From Candidatus Poribacteria bacterium (GTDB lineage Bacteria > Poribacteria > WGA-4E > WGA-3G), in assembly GCA_022827185.1 (NCBI GenBank), contig JAJDTM010000018.1, positions 1 to 50,302 of the forward strand: a stretch of 50,302 nt of DNA, in the 5' to 3' direction. The position numbers were made by a program, and so were the translations under genes. The notes under the pieces are model-generated. The model was given only the letters and a program-made list of their open reading frames with translations, was not told where the DNA came from and searched no databases. Positions 25,301 to 34,509 of the stretch are shown in pieces; within the stretch, counting starts at the first letter, position 1; every line of letters begins with the position of its first letter.

Positions 25301-28300
25301 GCGGCACTATGAAGGACCTCGCAGGCAACGCTTTGACACTCACCCATAGTGCCCTCGATGGTGGTGATAACCAGCGAGTGGATACCGCCATCCCGACGGT
25401 GAGCTCGCTCGCATTCACTAGCACGGGCCCCTACAAAACCGGAAGCAACATTGAAGTGACAGTGACAACGAGTGAAAATATCACTGTCGATACAACCGAC
25501 GGCACACCCAGTCTGACATTCGTCGTTGGCACCACAGAGAAGACAGCAAACTACAACAGTGGCACAGGAACGACATCGCTCGTTTTCCGATACACTGTCG
25601 CCGCAGGAGACACAGATACCGATGGGGTTGCCGTGAAAGTCAACTCCTTGGCACTCAACAGCGGCACACTGAAGGACATCGGCGGCAACGATTTGACACT
25701 CACCCATAGCGCGCTGGCAAATGGCGGTGATAGCCACCGAGTGGATACAAGCGTCCCAACGGTGAGTTCGCTTGCATTCACCAGCATCGGTACCTACAGT
25801 TCCGAAAGCGTAATTGAGGTGACAGTGACAATGAGCGAAAAGGTAACGGTCACCGGCACGCCACAACTGACGCTCATCATTGGCACGACAGAGAAAAAAG
25901 CAAACTACGCCAGTGGTTCAGGGACGACCGCACTCGTCTTCAAATATACTGTCGCTACAGGCGATGGCACCGATACCGATGGGGTTTCCGTGAAAGCCAA
26001 CTCCCTGGCACTCAACAGCGGCACAATCAAGGACATCGTCAACGCAGCCACACTTACGCACGCTGTTAAAGAGGGCGGCGTTGGGCACACCGTTGATACA
26101 GGACTCCTAAAAGTCAACACCATTAGTTTTAGTAGCACGGGCCCCTACAAAGCCGCAGATAACATTGAGGTGACAGTGACAACAACGAAACCTGTAACTG
26201 TTACCGGAAACGCTACCCTGAAAGTTGTCATCGGAACCACAGAGAAATCAGCATCTTACAACAGACGTTCCGGGACGCACGCACTCGTCTTCCGATACAT
26301 TGTCGCTGCCGCAGATGGCAACGACACCGATGGCGTCTCCGTGAAAGCCAACTCCTTAACCGGGGGCAGCATCGTTGACTCGGCCAACACGGCTTTAAAC
26401 ACCAACCATGACGGCGTAGATGGCGGCACGGACCACGCCGTGGATACAACCGCACCAACAGTAACTTCCGTCACCTTCAGCGGCACGGGGCCATACCGGA
26501 TTAACAGCACCATTGATATAACAGTAACAATGAGTGAAAATGTAACTGTCGATACCACCAGCGGCACGCCAAGATTAACGCTCGTCGTCGGCACCGCAGA
26601 TAAGTTAATCAATTACGCCAGCGGCTCAGGGACGACCGCACTCCTCTTCCAATACACTGTTACTTCAGCAGATAGCGATGATGACGATGGTGTCTCCCTG
26701 AAAGCCAACTCGCTCGACCTCAATAGCGGCACAATAAAGGACGCCGTAGGCAACGCCGCCACCCTCACGCATGATGCCGTAGCAGCGAGCAATAGTCATC
26801 GGGTGGATATAACCGATCCGCAGGTGAAGGCAGTTTCCTTCAGCAGCACGGGCCCCTACAAAGCCGGAAGCAACATTGACGTGAAGCTGACAATGACTGA
26901 AGCGATCACTGTCGCTGGCACGCCGCAGCTCACGATCGTTATTGGCAGCGCAGAGAAAACCGCAAACTACAACAGCGGGTCTGGCACCAGTGCACTCATC
27001 TTCCGATACACCGTCCTCGCCGGAGATACAGATACCGACGGCGCCTCCGTGAAAGTTAACTCCTTAGCACTCAACGGCGGCACTATGCAGGACAGCGTCG
27101 GCAACAATTTGACGCTCACGCATACGACGATGAATGGCGGCAATACCCATCGCGTCGATACCACCGCACCCACCGTGAGCGCACTCGCCTTTACAAGCAC
27201 GGGCCCCTACAGTACCGGGAACAACATTGACGTGAAACTGACAACGAGTGAAGCTGTGGATGTTGATACCACCGATGGCACCCCCAGTCTGACGCTCGTC
27301 GTTGGAAGCGCAGAGAAAACCGCAAGCTATAACAGCGGTACGGGAACGACTGCTCTCGTCTTCCGCTACACTGTCGTCGCCGGAGATACCGATACAGACG
27401 GGGTCACCGTGAAAGCCAACTCCCTCGCACTCAACAGCGGCACGCTGAAGGACAGCGTCGGCAACGATTTGACACGCACGCATAGTGCCGTGGATGCAGA
27501 CAATAGCCAGCGCGTAGATACAGCCTCCCCAACTGTGCGTTCAATCGCTTTCACAAGCACAGGCCCCTATAATGTCGGCGCAAACATTGACGTGACACTG
27601 ACAACCAGTAAAAGTATCACTGTCACTGGCACGCCACAGCTGACGCTCGTCGTCGGCACCACAGAAAAAACCGCAAACTACAACAGTGGGTCTGGCACCA
27701 GTGCACTCGTCTTCCGATACACTGCCGCCGCAGGAGATAATGATACCGACGGGGTCTCCGTGAAACTCAACTCTTTGAAACTCAACAGCGGCACTATGAA
27801 GGACGGCGTTGGCAACGACTTGACACTCACGCATAGTGCAGCGGATGCCGGTAGTAGCCATCGCGTGGATAGCGCTGCACCAACCGTGAGCGCACTCGCC
27901 TTTACAAGCACGGGCCCCTACAATGTTGGGCACAATATTGACGTAACACTGACAATGAATGAAACCGTCAGTGTCACTGGCACACCACAGCTCACGATCG
28001 TCATTGGAACGACGGAGAGAAAAGCAAACTACAACAGCGGTACCGGAACGGAAGCACTCGTCTTCCGATATACACTTGTTGACGCGGATACTGAGGATAC
28101 CGATGGCATCTCCGTGAAAGCCAACTCCCTATCCCTCAACGGTGGCAGCATCGTTGACGTTCTCCGCAATGCCGCAACGCTTACGCATGTCGCAGTGGCG
28201 GATGCAGGCGACAGCCACCGCGTGGATAAAACCTCACCAACGGTAACTTCAGTTGAAATCGCCAGCACGGGCCCCTACGGTATTGGGAGCAACATTGTCG

Positions 28301-31300
28301 TGAAAGCGACAATGAGCGAAGTTGTGAATGTCATCGGCACACCAAGAATAACAATCGTCCTTGGGACGACAGAGAGGATAGCAGAGTACATCAGTGGCAC
28401 AGGGACGAAGGTCCTCCTTTTCCAATACACTGTCCAGACGGGAGATGCAGATACCGATGGTGTCTCCGTGAAACAAGACTCCCTCGCACTCACTGCCCCT
28501 AACAGGCAATCTTTATCGGATGGCATTCGCGACAATGCAGAAAACCCCGCCGATCTCACGCATAATGCCGTGGCAAATGCAGGCAATAATCACCGCGTCG
28601 ATACCTCTATACCCACAGTGAGTACAATCGCCTTCACAAGCACAGGTCCCTACACTGTCGGTGCCAACATTGACGTAACCCTCACAGTGAGTAAAAGTGT
28701 AACAGTCACCGGCACACCGACACTCACACTTGAGATTGGCAGTGATGAGAAGACAGCCAGCTACCACAGCGGCACAGGAACGACTGCACTCGTTTTCCGA
28801 TACACTGTCGTTAAGGGAGATACGGACGCCGATGGGGCATCCGTGATCGCCAGCTCATTGGCACTTAACAGCGGCAGCATCACCGACACGTCCGGTAGCA
28901 AATTAAACCTCGCACACAGTGCAGTAACCGGCGATGCGAATCAGGTGGTGGACACCCTCCCAGTCATCCGTTCCATCACATTCACAAGCGCAGGCCCCTA
29001 CGAAACCAACAGCAACATTGACGTAACTGTCACAATCAGTAAAAATGTGACCGTCACCGGCACACCGACGCTCACACTCTTGGTTGGCAATACAGAGAAA
29101 ACAGCGAACTATCACAGTGGCACGCGGACGAACGCACTCGTCTTCCGATACACCGTCACTGCCGGAGATATGGACCCCGATGGCGTTTCCGTGAAAGCTA
29201 ACTCCCTGGCACTCAACGGCGGCAGCATCACCGACCAGTTCAGTAGCAGATTAACCCGCACGCATCAGGCGGTGGATGGCGGCGTTAGCCATTCGGTGGA
29301 TACAATCCTACCAGAAGTCAGTTCCATCACATTCGTAAGCACGGGACCCTACAGTATCGGGAACAGTATTGAAGTGGCAGTGACGACAACGAAAGATGTG
29401 ACTGTTACAGGAAACGCTACCCTGAAAATTGTCATCGGCAACGCAATAAAGACCGCGAATTATCACAGACGCTCAAAAACGAACGCTCTCATCTTCCGAT
29501 ATACTGTCACTAACGGAGATAGTGATGACACCGACGGCGTTTCCGTGAGAGCCAACTCCCTGTCTCCCAATGGCGGCAGCATTGTTGACGCTTCCAACAA
29601 GGCACTGAGTCTTAACCATGATGGCATCGATGGCGGCATTGGGCACCGGGTCGAGACAACTTTACCAACGGTCCTTTCACTCGCCTTCACAAGCACAGGC
29701 CCCTACCGGGTCGGAGATCACATTGAAGTGACGGCGACGTTGAGTAAAATTGTGACTGTCACCGGCACACCCACACTCACGCTTATCATCGGGAATACAG
29801 ATCGGATCGTAAACTATCATAGCGGCTCCAGAACAAGCGCACTGATCTTCCAGTATACAGTTACGCAGAGCGATACCACTAATGGGAACGGTATTTCGGT
29901 CAGAGCGAACTCGCTGGCGCTCAAAGGGGGCACCATCCGCGATGCGGTTGGCAATACATTGAACCTCAATCATGAGACTCTCTTGGGTTCGGGCAGTATA
30001 CATCAAGTGAATACAATGCTACTCGCCGTGAGCTCGATTGCCTTTACCAGCACAGGCCCCTATAAAAGTTGGGACGACATTGAGGTGACAGTAACGGCAG
30101 CGAAACCTGTGATTGTTACAGGAAACGCTACCGTGAAAATTGTCATCGGAAACAGGGAGAAGACAGCACAGTATCACAGTGGTTCTGGAACAACCGCACT
30201 CCTCTTCCGATACACTGTCGCCACTGGGGATGGCGATGATACAAACGGTATTTCGGTGAGAGCCAACTCCCTCTCTACGAATGGAGGCACAATAAAAGAT
30301 ACTTTTGGGAACGATATGAACCTGAATCATGATGCCGTTGCAGATGGTGGCGATAGCCAGCGCGTGGATACCACCCCGCCATCAGTCCGTTCGCTTGCCT
30401 TCACCAGCACAGGCCCCTATGGGGTCGGGAACATCATCGAGGTGATGGTGGTAACGAGTGAAACTGTCAAAGTCGTAGGCACGCCAACGCTAACGTTCAC
30501 CATCGGAAATACAGAGAAAATAGCCCAGTATTACAGAGACTTTCAGGCAGATGCACTTTTTTTCCGATACACAGTTACCGCCGGAGATGGCGATGATACC
30601 AACGGCGTTTCGGTGAAAGCCAACTCCCTCTCTCTGAACGGTGGCATAATCATGGACCCCTTGGGGAACAACTTGGACCTGAAACACAACGCCCTGGCGA
30701 ATGGAGGCGATAGTCAAATTGTTGGGACAACTGTCTCCGGGATCAGTTCACTTGCGCTTACCAGCACGGGCCCCTATAAACTTGACGATACCATTACGGT
30801 AACCGTGCAGACAACCGAAAAAGTTACCGTGACCGGGATACCCAGAATACCTATGATATTCGGAACTGGCACGAAGTACGCCAATTATGTCAGTGGATCC
30901 GGGACAACAGCACTTTTCTTCCAGTACACAGTCGTTGCGGGCGACGAAGATACGGATGGCATAGAAATCGCCGCAAACGCACTCGAAAATAACGAAGGAA
31001 GCACCATAAAAAATAATTACCACACCGAGGTTAATCTGAGTCATGCAGGTGTTTCTGCAAATCCGAACCATATAGTGGATACCACGATCCCGAGAATTCT
31101 AAGCGTTGATTTCGGGGATACCCCTACCACGTACGCTGTCGGCGATGAAATTGAAGTCGTCGTGACGTTTGAAGAAACAGGCGTACAAGTAAACCCTGCG
31201 GCAGATGGCACGCTGCCATCCGTGGAGTTGCTCTTGGGATCCAACTCGTCGCGTAGCTCACAAAAGACAGCCGTCGCAGCCACCTACAAGGAGGCACGAC

Positions 31301-33081
31301 CAGGCTCAACGAAACTCGTCTTTACTTACACAATCACCGAAGATACGCCTATGGATGTTGATGGCGTCCAGATTAAACGCGACGGTCTCATGATACCTAC
31401 CGGAGCATCCATCCACGACGCAAGCGGAAACCCCATTAAGAGCGTCGAGACAGACCATGGACAACTCACGCTGCTTCCCAGGGCATCCGCACTGGTTAGC
31501 AGTCGTCCGATCCTCCCATCTATCACCTCGACGAGTGTTATCTTCAACGAATTCCTAAATGCAAACAGCAGTAATCAGGACTGGGTTGAACTGCGGAATC
31601 TGAGTGACACTGACATCGCCCTTGCGGACTGGCAGATCACGATCTCTACAGGACAAGCCACGAGGAATAAGGTCGTTCAGTTCCCAGATATAACACTCCC
31701 AGCAGGGGAAGTCCTGTTACTCATCAATACGCCCCACAAGGATACGCGGTTAGCCCTTTCAAAGCACTTTTCCTACCGCTACCTCCTTATGCCGGAACTG
31801 CGGCTACCGCAGAACGCTTTTATGCTGACGTTACAGAATAGGGCAGGCGCCATTATGGATATTATGGGAACCTACCTCGCAGACCAAAGCGCACCGGATA
31901 CACCAATCTTTGAACAAGATCAGGCATACTCCCGAGAGAAACCGAACATCTCAGGGTATGATGCCACGGCATGGACCCTGAGCCGATACCACGCCGGACT
32001 CGGCTATGACCGGAACGTCCCCGAGGCGAAAAGCCCCGGCACACCCGGCTACCTAAAAACAGTGTCCGCACCGCAAAATGAAATCCCGTCCGTTAGTATC
32101 AGTGAAATCATGTTCACAACCGGAGAGTCAGGAAGGCTACCGCAATGGATAGAGTTATACAACGCCTCAAAAACGCGTATCATCTCAATGCGAGGCTGGA
32201 AACTTCAACTTGAAGTCACTACCGGAGACGACACCCCACACCGCAACTTTGCTGCCTTCGTTATCCAAGACAGATTGCAGATTTTACCCAACCAGACAAT
32301 TCTTATTGTTACAAAAAACGGACGTAATTCAAAGCACTTCCCAGAATCGCGCGCCTATAATCTCACCCAACAGCATCCCGACGACATCGAAAAACTCACG
32401 CCTGAAGACAGAATAACGGGAGTGACAGGCTTCGCTGCCGTACTCAGTGACGACCGCGGCAACCAAATAGACATCGTCGGAAATCTGGACGGACAAGGCG
32501 GGACGAACGACGAACCCACATGGAAACTGCTAAATGGTATAACCCCAGATGGAAACCGCAGCTCCATGATACGCCAATACGAAGATAACGTACCCCTGAC
32601 GGGGACCAAGAGAAGCAGTTGGTTCCGGGCATCAACTATCAAACGAACAGTCGAGACGTACTACGGGCATTCCGAAGACGCTGGCAATCCAGGATGGAAA
32701 AAAGGCACCGCTTTACCCGTCCAACTTTCAAGCTTCAAGGCAGAACGCTCCGACGCAGGTGCCGTCATCACATGGCAGACCGAATCCGAACTCGAAAACG
32801 CTGGGTTTAACATCCTCCGTTCCGAAACCAAGAACGGGACCTTCACAATTATTAATCCCAAACTGATTCCCGGAGCAGGAACCACAGCAGAGCGGAGCAC
32901 TTACCAATATATCGACACGGATACGAAACCCGGAAATCACTATTACTATCAACTGGAGGAAATTTCTTTCGCCGGCATCCGTCAAACCCTAACAACCCAG
33001 CGTTTGCGGCGCAATATATCCCCAGTTGGCCAACTGCTTACGACGTTCGGTGCCATCAAAAAACACACCTCATACGAATAG
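22393..33081 (+). CDS. Giant secreted repeat protein with lamin-tail domains
   Basis: The start is the ATG at 22393, with GAGGTG (22381-22386) 6 nt upstream; a GTG at 22384 is inside that ribosome binding site. The 3562-residue product has a signal peptide (basic start, LFSWLPALLLLTGIIFLTIL, cleavage near SEA). From about residue 46 to 3026 there are 25 units of about 110-123 residues. Each has the core STGPYxxGxxIxVxVxxSExVxVTGTPxLxLxIG, a middle LVFRYTVAAGDTDTDGVSVK with a Ca2+-like acidic run, and an ending like GNxLTLTHSA...VDTTxPTVSS. Two lamin-tail domains follow (about 3048-3165 with FNEFLNANSSNQDWVEL; 3235-3400 with ISEIMFTTGESGRLPQWIEL). The C-terminal module begins LPVQLSSFKAERSD (about 3441). 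It is probably an extracellular adhesin or matrix protein. Confidence 0.9.
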   Translation: MTKTDPIPDCKRFNLFSWLPALLLLTGIIFLTILPNAWSEAPAKVNSVAFTSTGPYKVGDTITVKVGFDLENIQVSGTPQLTLIIGTTEKTANRDQTLGASSASVSFSYTVAAGDTDTDGVSVKANSLDLNGGSIRDQEFGNAAILTHSAKDGGNSHIVDTTAPTVSSLAFSSTGPYKIGSNINVKVTMSENVNVDTTSGTPSVTILIGTTEKTAKYNSGTGTSALVFKYTVAAGDGDDANGPAVKVNSLALNSGTIKDPAGNAATLTHSAVTDAGSSHAIDATAPTVSSLAFSSTGPYKLGSNIDVTLTMSENVTVDTTDGTPSLTIVVGTTEKTASYNSGTGTTSLVFRYTAAAGDTDTDGVAVKVNSLALNSGTMKDAAGNTATLTHSAKDGGSSHTVDTAVPTVSSVAFLTTGPYNAGDHITVMLDLSEPVNITGTPQITFVLGTTEKTAEDTRGNIRTTTLVFKYTIVAGDTDTDGFSVKANSLSLNGGTINDLTGNALTLTHSALAGVSAQAVDTTAPTVSSLAFSSTGPYANSENIDVTLTMSENVNVTGTPQLTFIVGTTEKTASYTSGTGTTALVFRYAVTTGDTDTDGVAVKVNSLALNSGTMKDAAGNDLTLTHSALANGGNSHIVDTTAPTVSSLAFTSTGPYKADSNIDVTVTMSENVTVDTTGGTPSLTLRVGSADKTASYNSGSGTTALVFRYTVVANELDTDGASVNANSLSLNSGTLKDAAGNALTLTHSALTGDANQRVDAVKPSFVRDSVSLTSTGPYALGEHIDIAVQLSESVTVTGKPRMDGIVLGTKAIKAYYHSGSGTDTLTFRYTVVAGDTDTDGITMTRMDVYLVNNSSILDGANNASSLTATQTLTANASNRVDTTIPTVGVVAFTGTGPYKAGSNIDLTLGMSENIDVTGTPQLTLLIGTTEKKANYNSGTGTNTLVFRYTVAAGDTDTDGVSVKANSLALNSGTMKDLAGNALTLTHSALDGGDNQRVDTAIPTVSSLAFTSTGPYKTGSNIEVTVTTSENITVDTTDGTPSLTFVVGTTEKTANYNSGTGTTSLVFRYTVAAGDTDTDGVAVKVNSLALNSGTLKDIGGNDLTLTHSALANGGDSHRVDTSVPTVSSLAFTSIGTYSSESVIEVTVTMSEKVTVTGTPQLTLIIGTTEKKANYASGSGTTALVFKYTVATGDGTDTDGVSVKANSLALNSGTIKDIVNAATLTHAVKEGGVGHTVDTGLLKVNTISFSSTGPYKAADNIEVTVTTTKPVTVTGNATLKVVIGTTEKSASYNRRSGTHALVFRYIVAAADGNDTDGVSVKANSLTGGSIVDSANTALNTNHDGVDGGTDHAVDTTAPTVTSVTFSGTGPYRINSTIDITVTMSENVTVDTTSGTPRLTLVVGTADKLINYASGSGTTALLFQYTVTSADSDDDDGVSLKANSLDLNSGTIKDAVGNAATLTHDAVAASNSHRVDITDPQVKAVSFSSTGPYKAGSNIDVKLTMTEAITVAGTPQLTIVIGSAEKTANYNSGSGTSALIFRYTVLAGDTDTDGASVKVNSLALNGGTMQDSVGNNLTLTHTTMNGGNTHRVDTTAPTVSALAFTSTGPYSTGNNIDVKLTTSEAVDVDTTDGTPSLTLVVGSAEKTASYNSGTGTTALVFRYTVVAGDTDTDGVTVKANSLALNSGTLKDSVGNDLTRTHSAVDADNSQRVDTASPTVRSIAFTSTGPYNVGANIDVTLTTSKSITVTGTPQLTLVVGTTEKTANYNSGSGTSALVFRYTAAAGDNDTDGVSVKLNSLKLNSGTMKDGVGNDLTLTHSAADAGSSHRVDSAAPTVSALAFTSTGPYNVGHNIDVTLTMNETVSVTGTPQLTIVIGTTERKANYNSGTGTEALVFRYTLVDADTEDTDGISVKANSLSLNGGSIVDVLRNAATLTHVAVADAGDSHRVDKTSPTVTSVEIASTGPYGIGSNIVVKATMSEVVNVIGTPRITIVLGTTERIAEYISGTGTKVLLFQYTVQTGDADTDGVSVKQDSLALTAPNRQSLSDGIRDNAENPADLTHNAVANAGNNHRVDTSIPTVSTIAFTSTGPYTVGANIDVTLTVSKSVTVTGTPTLTLEIGSDEKTASYHSGTGTTALVFRYTVVKGDTDADGASVIASSLALNSGSITDTSGSKLNLAHSAVTGDANQVVDTLPVIRSITFTSAGPYETNSNIDVTVTISKNVTVTGTPTLTLLVGNTEKTANYHSGTRTNALVFRYTVTAGDMDPDGVSVKANSLALNGGSITDQFSSRLTRTHQAVDGGVSHSVDTILPEVSSITFVSTGPYSIGNSIEVAVTTTKDVTVTGNATLKIVIGNAIKTANYHRRSKTNALIFRYTVTNGDSDDTDGVSVRANSLSPNGGSIVDASNKALSLNHDGIDGGIGHRVETTLPTVLSLAFTSTGPYRVGDHIEVTATLSKIVTVTGTPTLTLIIGNTDRIVNYHSGSRTSALIFQYTVTQSDTTNGNGISVRANSLALKGGTIRDAVGNTLNLNHETLLGSGSIHQVNTMLLAVSSIAFTSTGPYKSWDDIEVTVTAAKPVIVTGNATVKIVIGNREKTAQYHSGSGTTALLFRYTVATGDGDDTNGISVRANSLSTNGGTIKDTFGNDMNLNHDAVADGGDSQRVDTTPPSVRSLAFTSTGPYGVGNIIEVMVVTSETVKVVGTPTLTFTIGNTEKIAQYYRDFQADALFFRYTVTAGDGDDTNGVSVKANSLSLNGGIIMDPLGNNLDLKHNALANGGDSQIVGTTVSGISSLALTSTGPYKLDDTITVTVQTTEKVTVTGIPRIPMIFGTGTKYANYVSGSGTTALFFQYTVVAGDEDTDGIEIAANALENNEGSTIKNNYHTEVNLSHAGVSANPNHIVDTTIPRILSVDFGDTPTTYAVGDEIEVVVTFEETGVQVNPAADGTLPSVELLLGSNSSRSSQKTAVAATYKEARPGSTKLVFTYTITEDTPMDVDGVQIKRDGLMIPTGASIHDASGNPIKSVETDHGQLTLLPRASALVSSRPILPSITSTSVIFNEFLNANSSNQDWVELRNLSDTDIALADWQITISTGQATRNKVVQFPDITLPAGEVLLLINTPHKDTRLALSKHFSYRYLLMPELRLPQNAFMLTLQNRAGAIMDIMGTYLADQSAPDTPIFEQDQAYSREKPNISGYDATAWTLSRYHAGLGYDRNVPEAKSPGTPGYLKTVSAPQNEIPSVSISEIMFTTGESGRLPQWIELYNASKTRIISMRGWKLQLEVTTGDDTPHRNFAAFVIQDRLQILPNQTILIVTKNGRNSKHFPESRAYNLTQQHPDDIEKLTPEDRITGVTGFAAVLSDDRGNQIDIVGNLDGQGGTNDEPTWKLLNGITPDGNRSSMIRQYEDNVPLTGTKRSSWFRASTIKRTVETYYGHSEDAGNPGWKKGTALPVQLSSFKAERSDAGAVITWQTESELENAGFNILRSETKNGTFTIINPKLIPGAGTTAERSTYQYIDTDTKPGNHYYYQLEEISFAGIRQTLTTQRLRRNISPVGQLLTTFGAIKKHTSYE
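22530..31470 (+). repeat. Array of 25 in-frame Ig-like coding repeats
   Basis: The sequence AGCACGGGCCCCTAC or a close variant opens most units, with a period of about 340-370 nt. Units in the first two-thirds are most alike, and some blocks are nearly identical (for example around 22900 and 23270), which suggests recent duplication or gene conversion. Units near the 3' end are more divergent, and the last (about 31080) lacks the GPY signature. Confidence 0.9.
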
Positions 33082-33118
33082 GCAGATAGCCTTTTGTACA
33101 CAAGTACCAGTCAATTTA

Positions 33119-33160
33119 GAAGGGCAGGAAACAGAAAGTGCACTTCACATCCTGCCCTTC
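33119..33160 (+). terminator. Terminator-like hairpin after the giant gene
   Basis: GAAGGGCAGGA (33119-33129) pairs perfectly with TCCTGCCCTTC (33150-33160), with an inner AAGTGCACTT palindrome. No T-tract follows. A second hairpin GGCGGGGTT-CGC-AACCCCGCC lies at 33177-33197 and belongs to the dispersed core-hairpin family. No gene is seen in 33082-33402. Confidence 0.5.
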
Positions 33161-33327
33161 CCTCATCTTCTTCACTGGCGGGGTTCGCAACCCCGCCTTC
33201 TATACAGGAACGAGTGGCACCCGCTTCTATTCCTTCCAAGTCCGTATTTCGCACCATATCTCCCCAAGAAATCCCAGCACATATCAAGCAAATAGATTGG
33301 AACTTACGGGAAATCCTTCATTTGAGA

Positions 33328-33356
33328 TTGACAATCTCCTCAGAATATGCTAAACT
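33328..33356 (+). promoter_or_regulatory. Promoter for the ThiO-like gene
   Basis: TTGACA (33328-33333), a 17-nt spacer and TAAACT (33351-33356) lie about 46 nt before the TTG start. Confidence 0.65.
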
Positions 33357-33402
33357 GTTCATAACCTAATTTTTTTCATATTTCTGAGAAAGCAGGAAGA
33401 CC

Positions 33403-34509
33403 TTGAACCGAAATCACACAGATGTCATCATTATCGGTGGCGGCATTATCGGATGTGCAATTGCTTACAATCTTACCAAACGCGGCGTGAAACCGTTGCT
33501 GATTGACAAAGCACCCGCTGTCGGTACAGAAGCCTCTTGGGCAGGTGCAGGAATTTTGACCTCACATGCCTCAACGCATGAACCGTATCCGACACTCTGT
33601 CGAGCGAGCCTTGCGCTTTACCCGACGTTAGCAGAAGAACTTCGCGTAGAAACCCAGATAGATATTGAGTTCATCCAGTCTGGCACACTCTCCGTGTTTT
33701 TCAACGAAGCGGAAGCAGCAGGGTTAATTGGACTCGCAGACCGGCGCGTAAAACGCGGCTTCTCAGCAGAAGTCTTAACGGCTGAGCAGGCGTGGCAGTT
33801 AGAACCCGCACTCGCAAAATCTATCGCTGGGGCAGTGCTGTTCCCTGAAGATGCACAAGTACGTAATCCGAAGATGGTGACCGCGCTTGCAAAGGGTGCT
33901 GCGAAACTCGGTGCGAAGTTTCAATTAGGCAACCCTGTTACGAACTTCATCCGGGAAGATAAGCGTGTCATCGGCGTCGTCGTGAACGGTGAAACCTTGT
34001 ACGCTGACACCTTCGTGATTGCCGCTGGGTGCTGGGCGGGAACACTGACGGCTCAACTTGATGTTCCGATACAGATTGGACCTGCGAAGGGACAGATCGT
34101 TCTCGTTGAAGCGATGCCGCCGCCTTTTCAGCACATCGTTGATGGATTGGGTATCTATATCGTACCGAGAGCAGATGGCAAAATTCTACTCGGTGCGACT
34201 GTGGAATACGTCGGCTATGACAAAACCGCTACCGTAGACGGCACGAAGCAGATGATTGACGCGGGTATTACTATTGCTCCCCAACTTGCACAGAGTACTT
34301 TCGTACAAACCTGGGCAGGTTTACGTCCTTATGCCAAAAAGGGACCCCTTCTCGGTTATCTGCCCGGGTATGACAACGTCGTCTTGGCATCTGGACATTT
34401 CAAAAATGGCATTCTTCTCGCACCGATCACAGGACAACTCGTCGCTGAGCTGCTTACAACTGGACAGCCTTCATTGTCATTGGAGCCGTTTCAGCCAGAA
34501 GTGGTGTAG
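33403..34509 (+). CDS. thiO: FAD-dependent glycine/D-amino-acid oxidase (ThiO-like)
   Basis: The 368-residue protein starts at a TTG preceded by AGGAAG (33394-33399). DVIIIGGGIIGCAIAYNLTKRG is the N-terminal FAD-binding Rossmann motif. EASWAGAGIL near residue 43, GPAKGQIVLVEA near 226 and YIVPRADGKILLGATVEYVG near 250 are typical of the DAO family and close to ThiO. ThiO oxidises glycine to iminoacetate for the thiazole of thiamine. No other thi gene is nearby, so a general amino-acid oxidase is possible. Confidence 0.85.
   Translation: MNRNHTDVIIIGGGIIGCAIAYNLTKRGVKPLLIDKAPAVGTEASWAGAGILTSHASTHEPYPTLCRASLALYPTLAEELRVETQIDIEFIQSGTLSVFFNEAEAAGLIGLADRRVKRGFSAEVLTAEQAWQLEPALAKSIAGAVLFPEDAQVRNPKMVTALAKGAAKLGAKFQLGNPVTNFIREDKRVIGVVVNGETLYADTFVIAAGCWAGTLTAQLDVPIQIGPAKGQIVLVEAMPPPFQHIVDGLGIYIVPRADGKILLGATVEYVGYDKTATVDGTKQMIDAGITIAPQLAQSTFVQTWAGLRPYAKKGPLLGYLPGYDNVVLASGHFKNGILLAPITGQLVAELLTTGQPSLSLEPFQPEVV

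Noticed and set aside
24571..25866. Long minus-strand open frame (431 codons) inside the giant gene
   Set aside because: It is the mirror of the coding repeats, has no ribosome binding site, and similar shorter frames recur in every unit at the same phase.
22530..31470. Regular direct repeats that might suggest a CRISPR array
   Set aside because: The period is about 360 nt and units are in-frame coding repeats of one protein; there are no short repeat-spacer units or cas genes.
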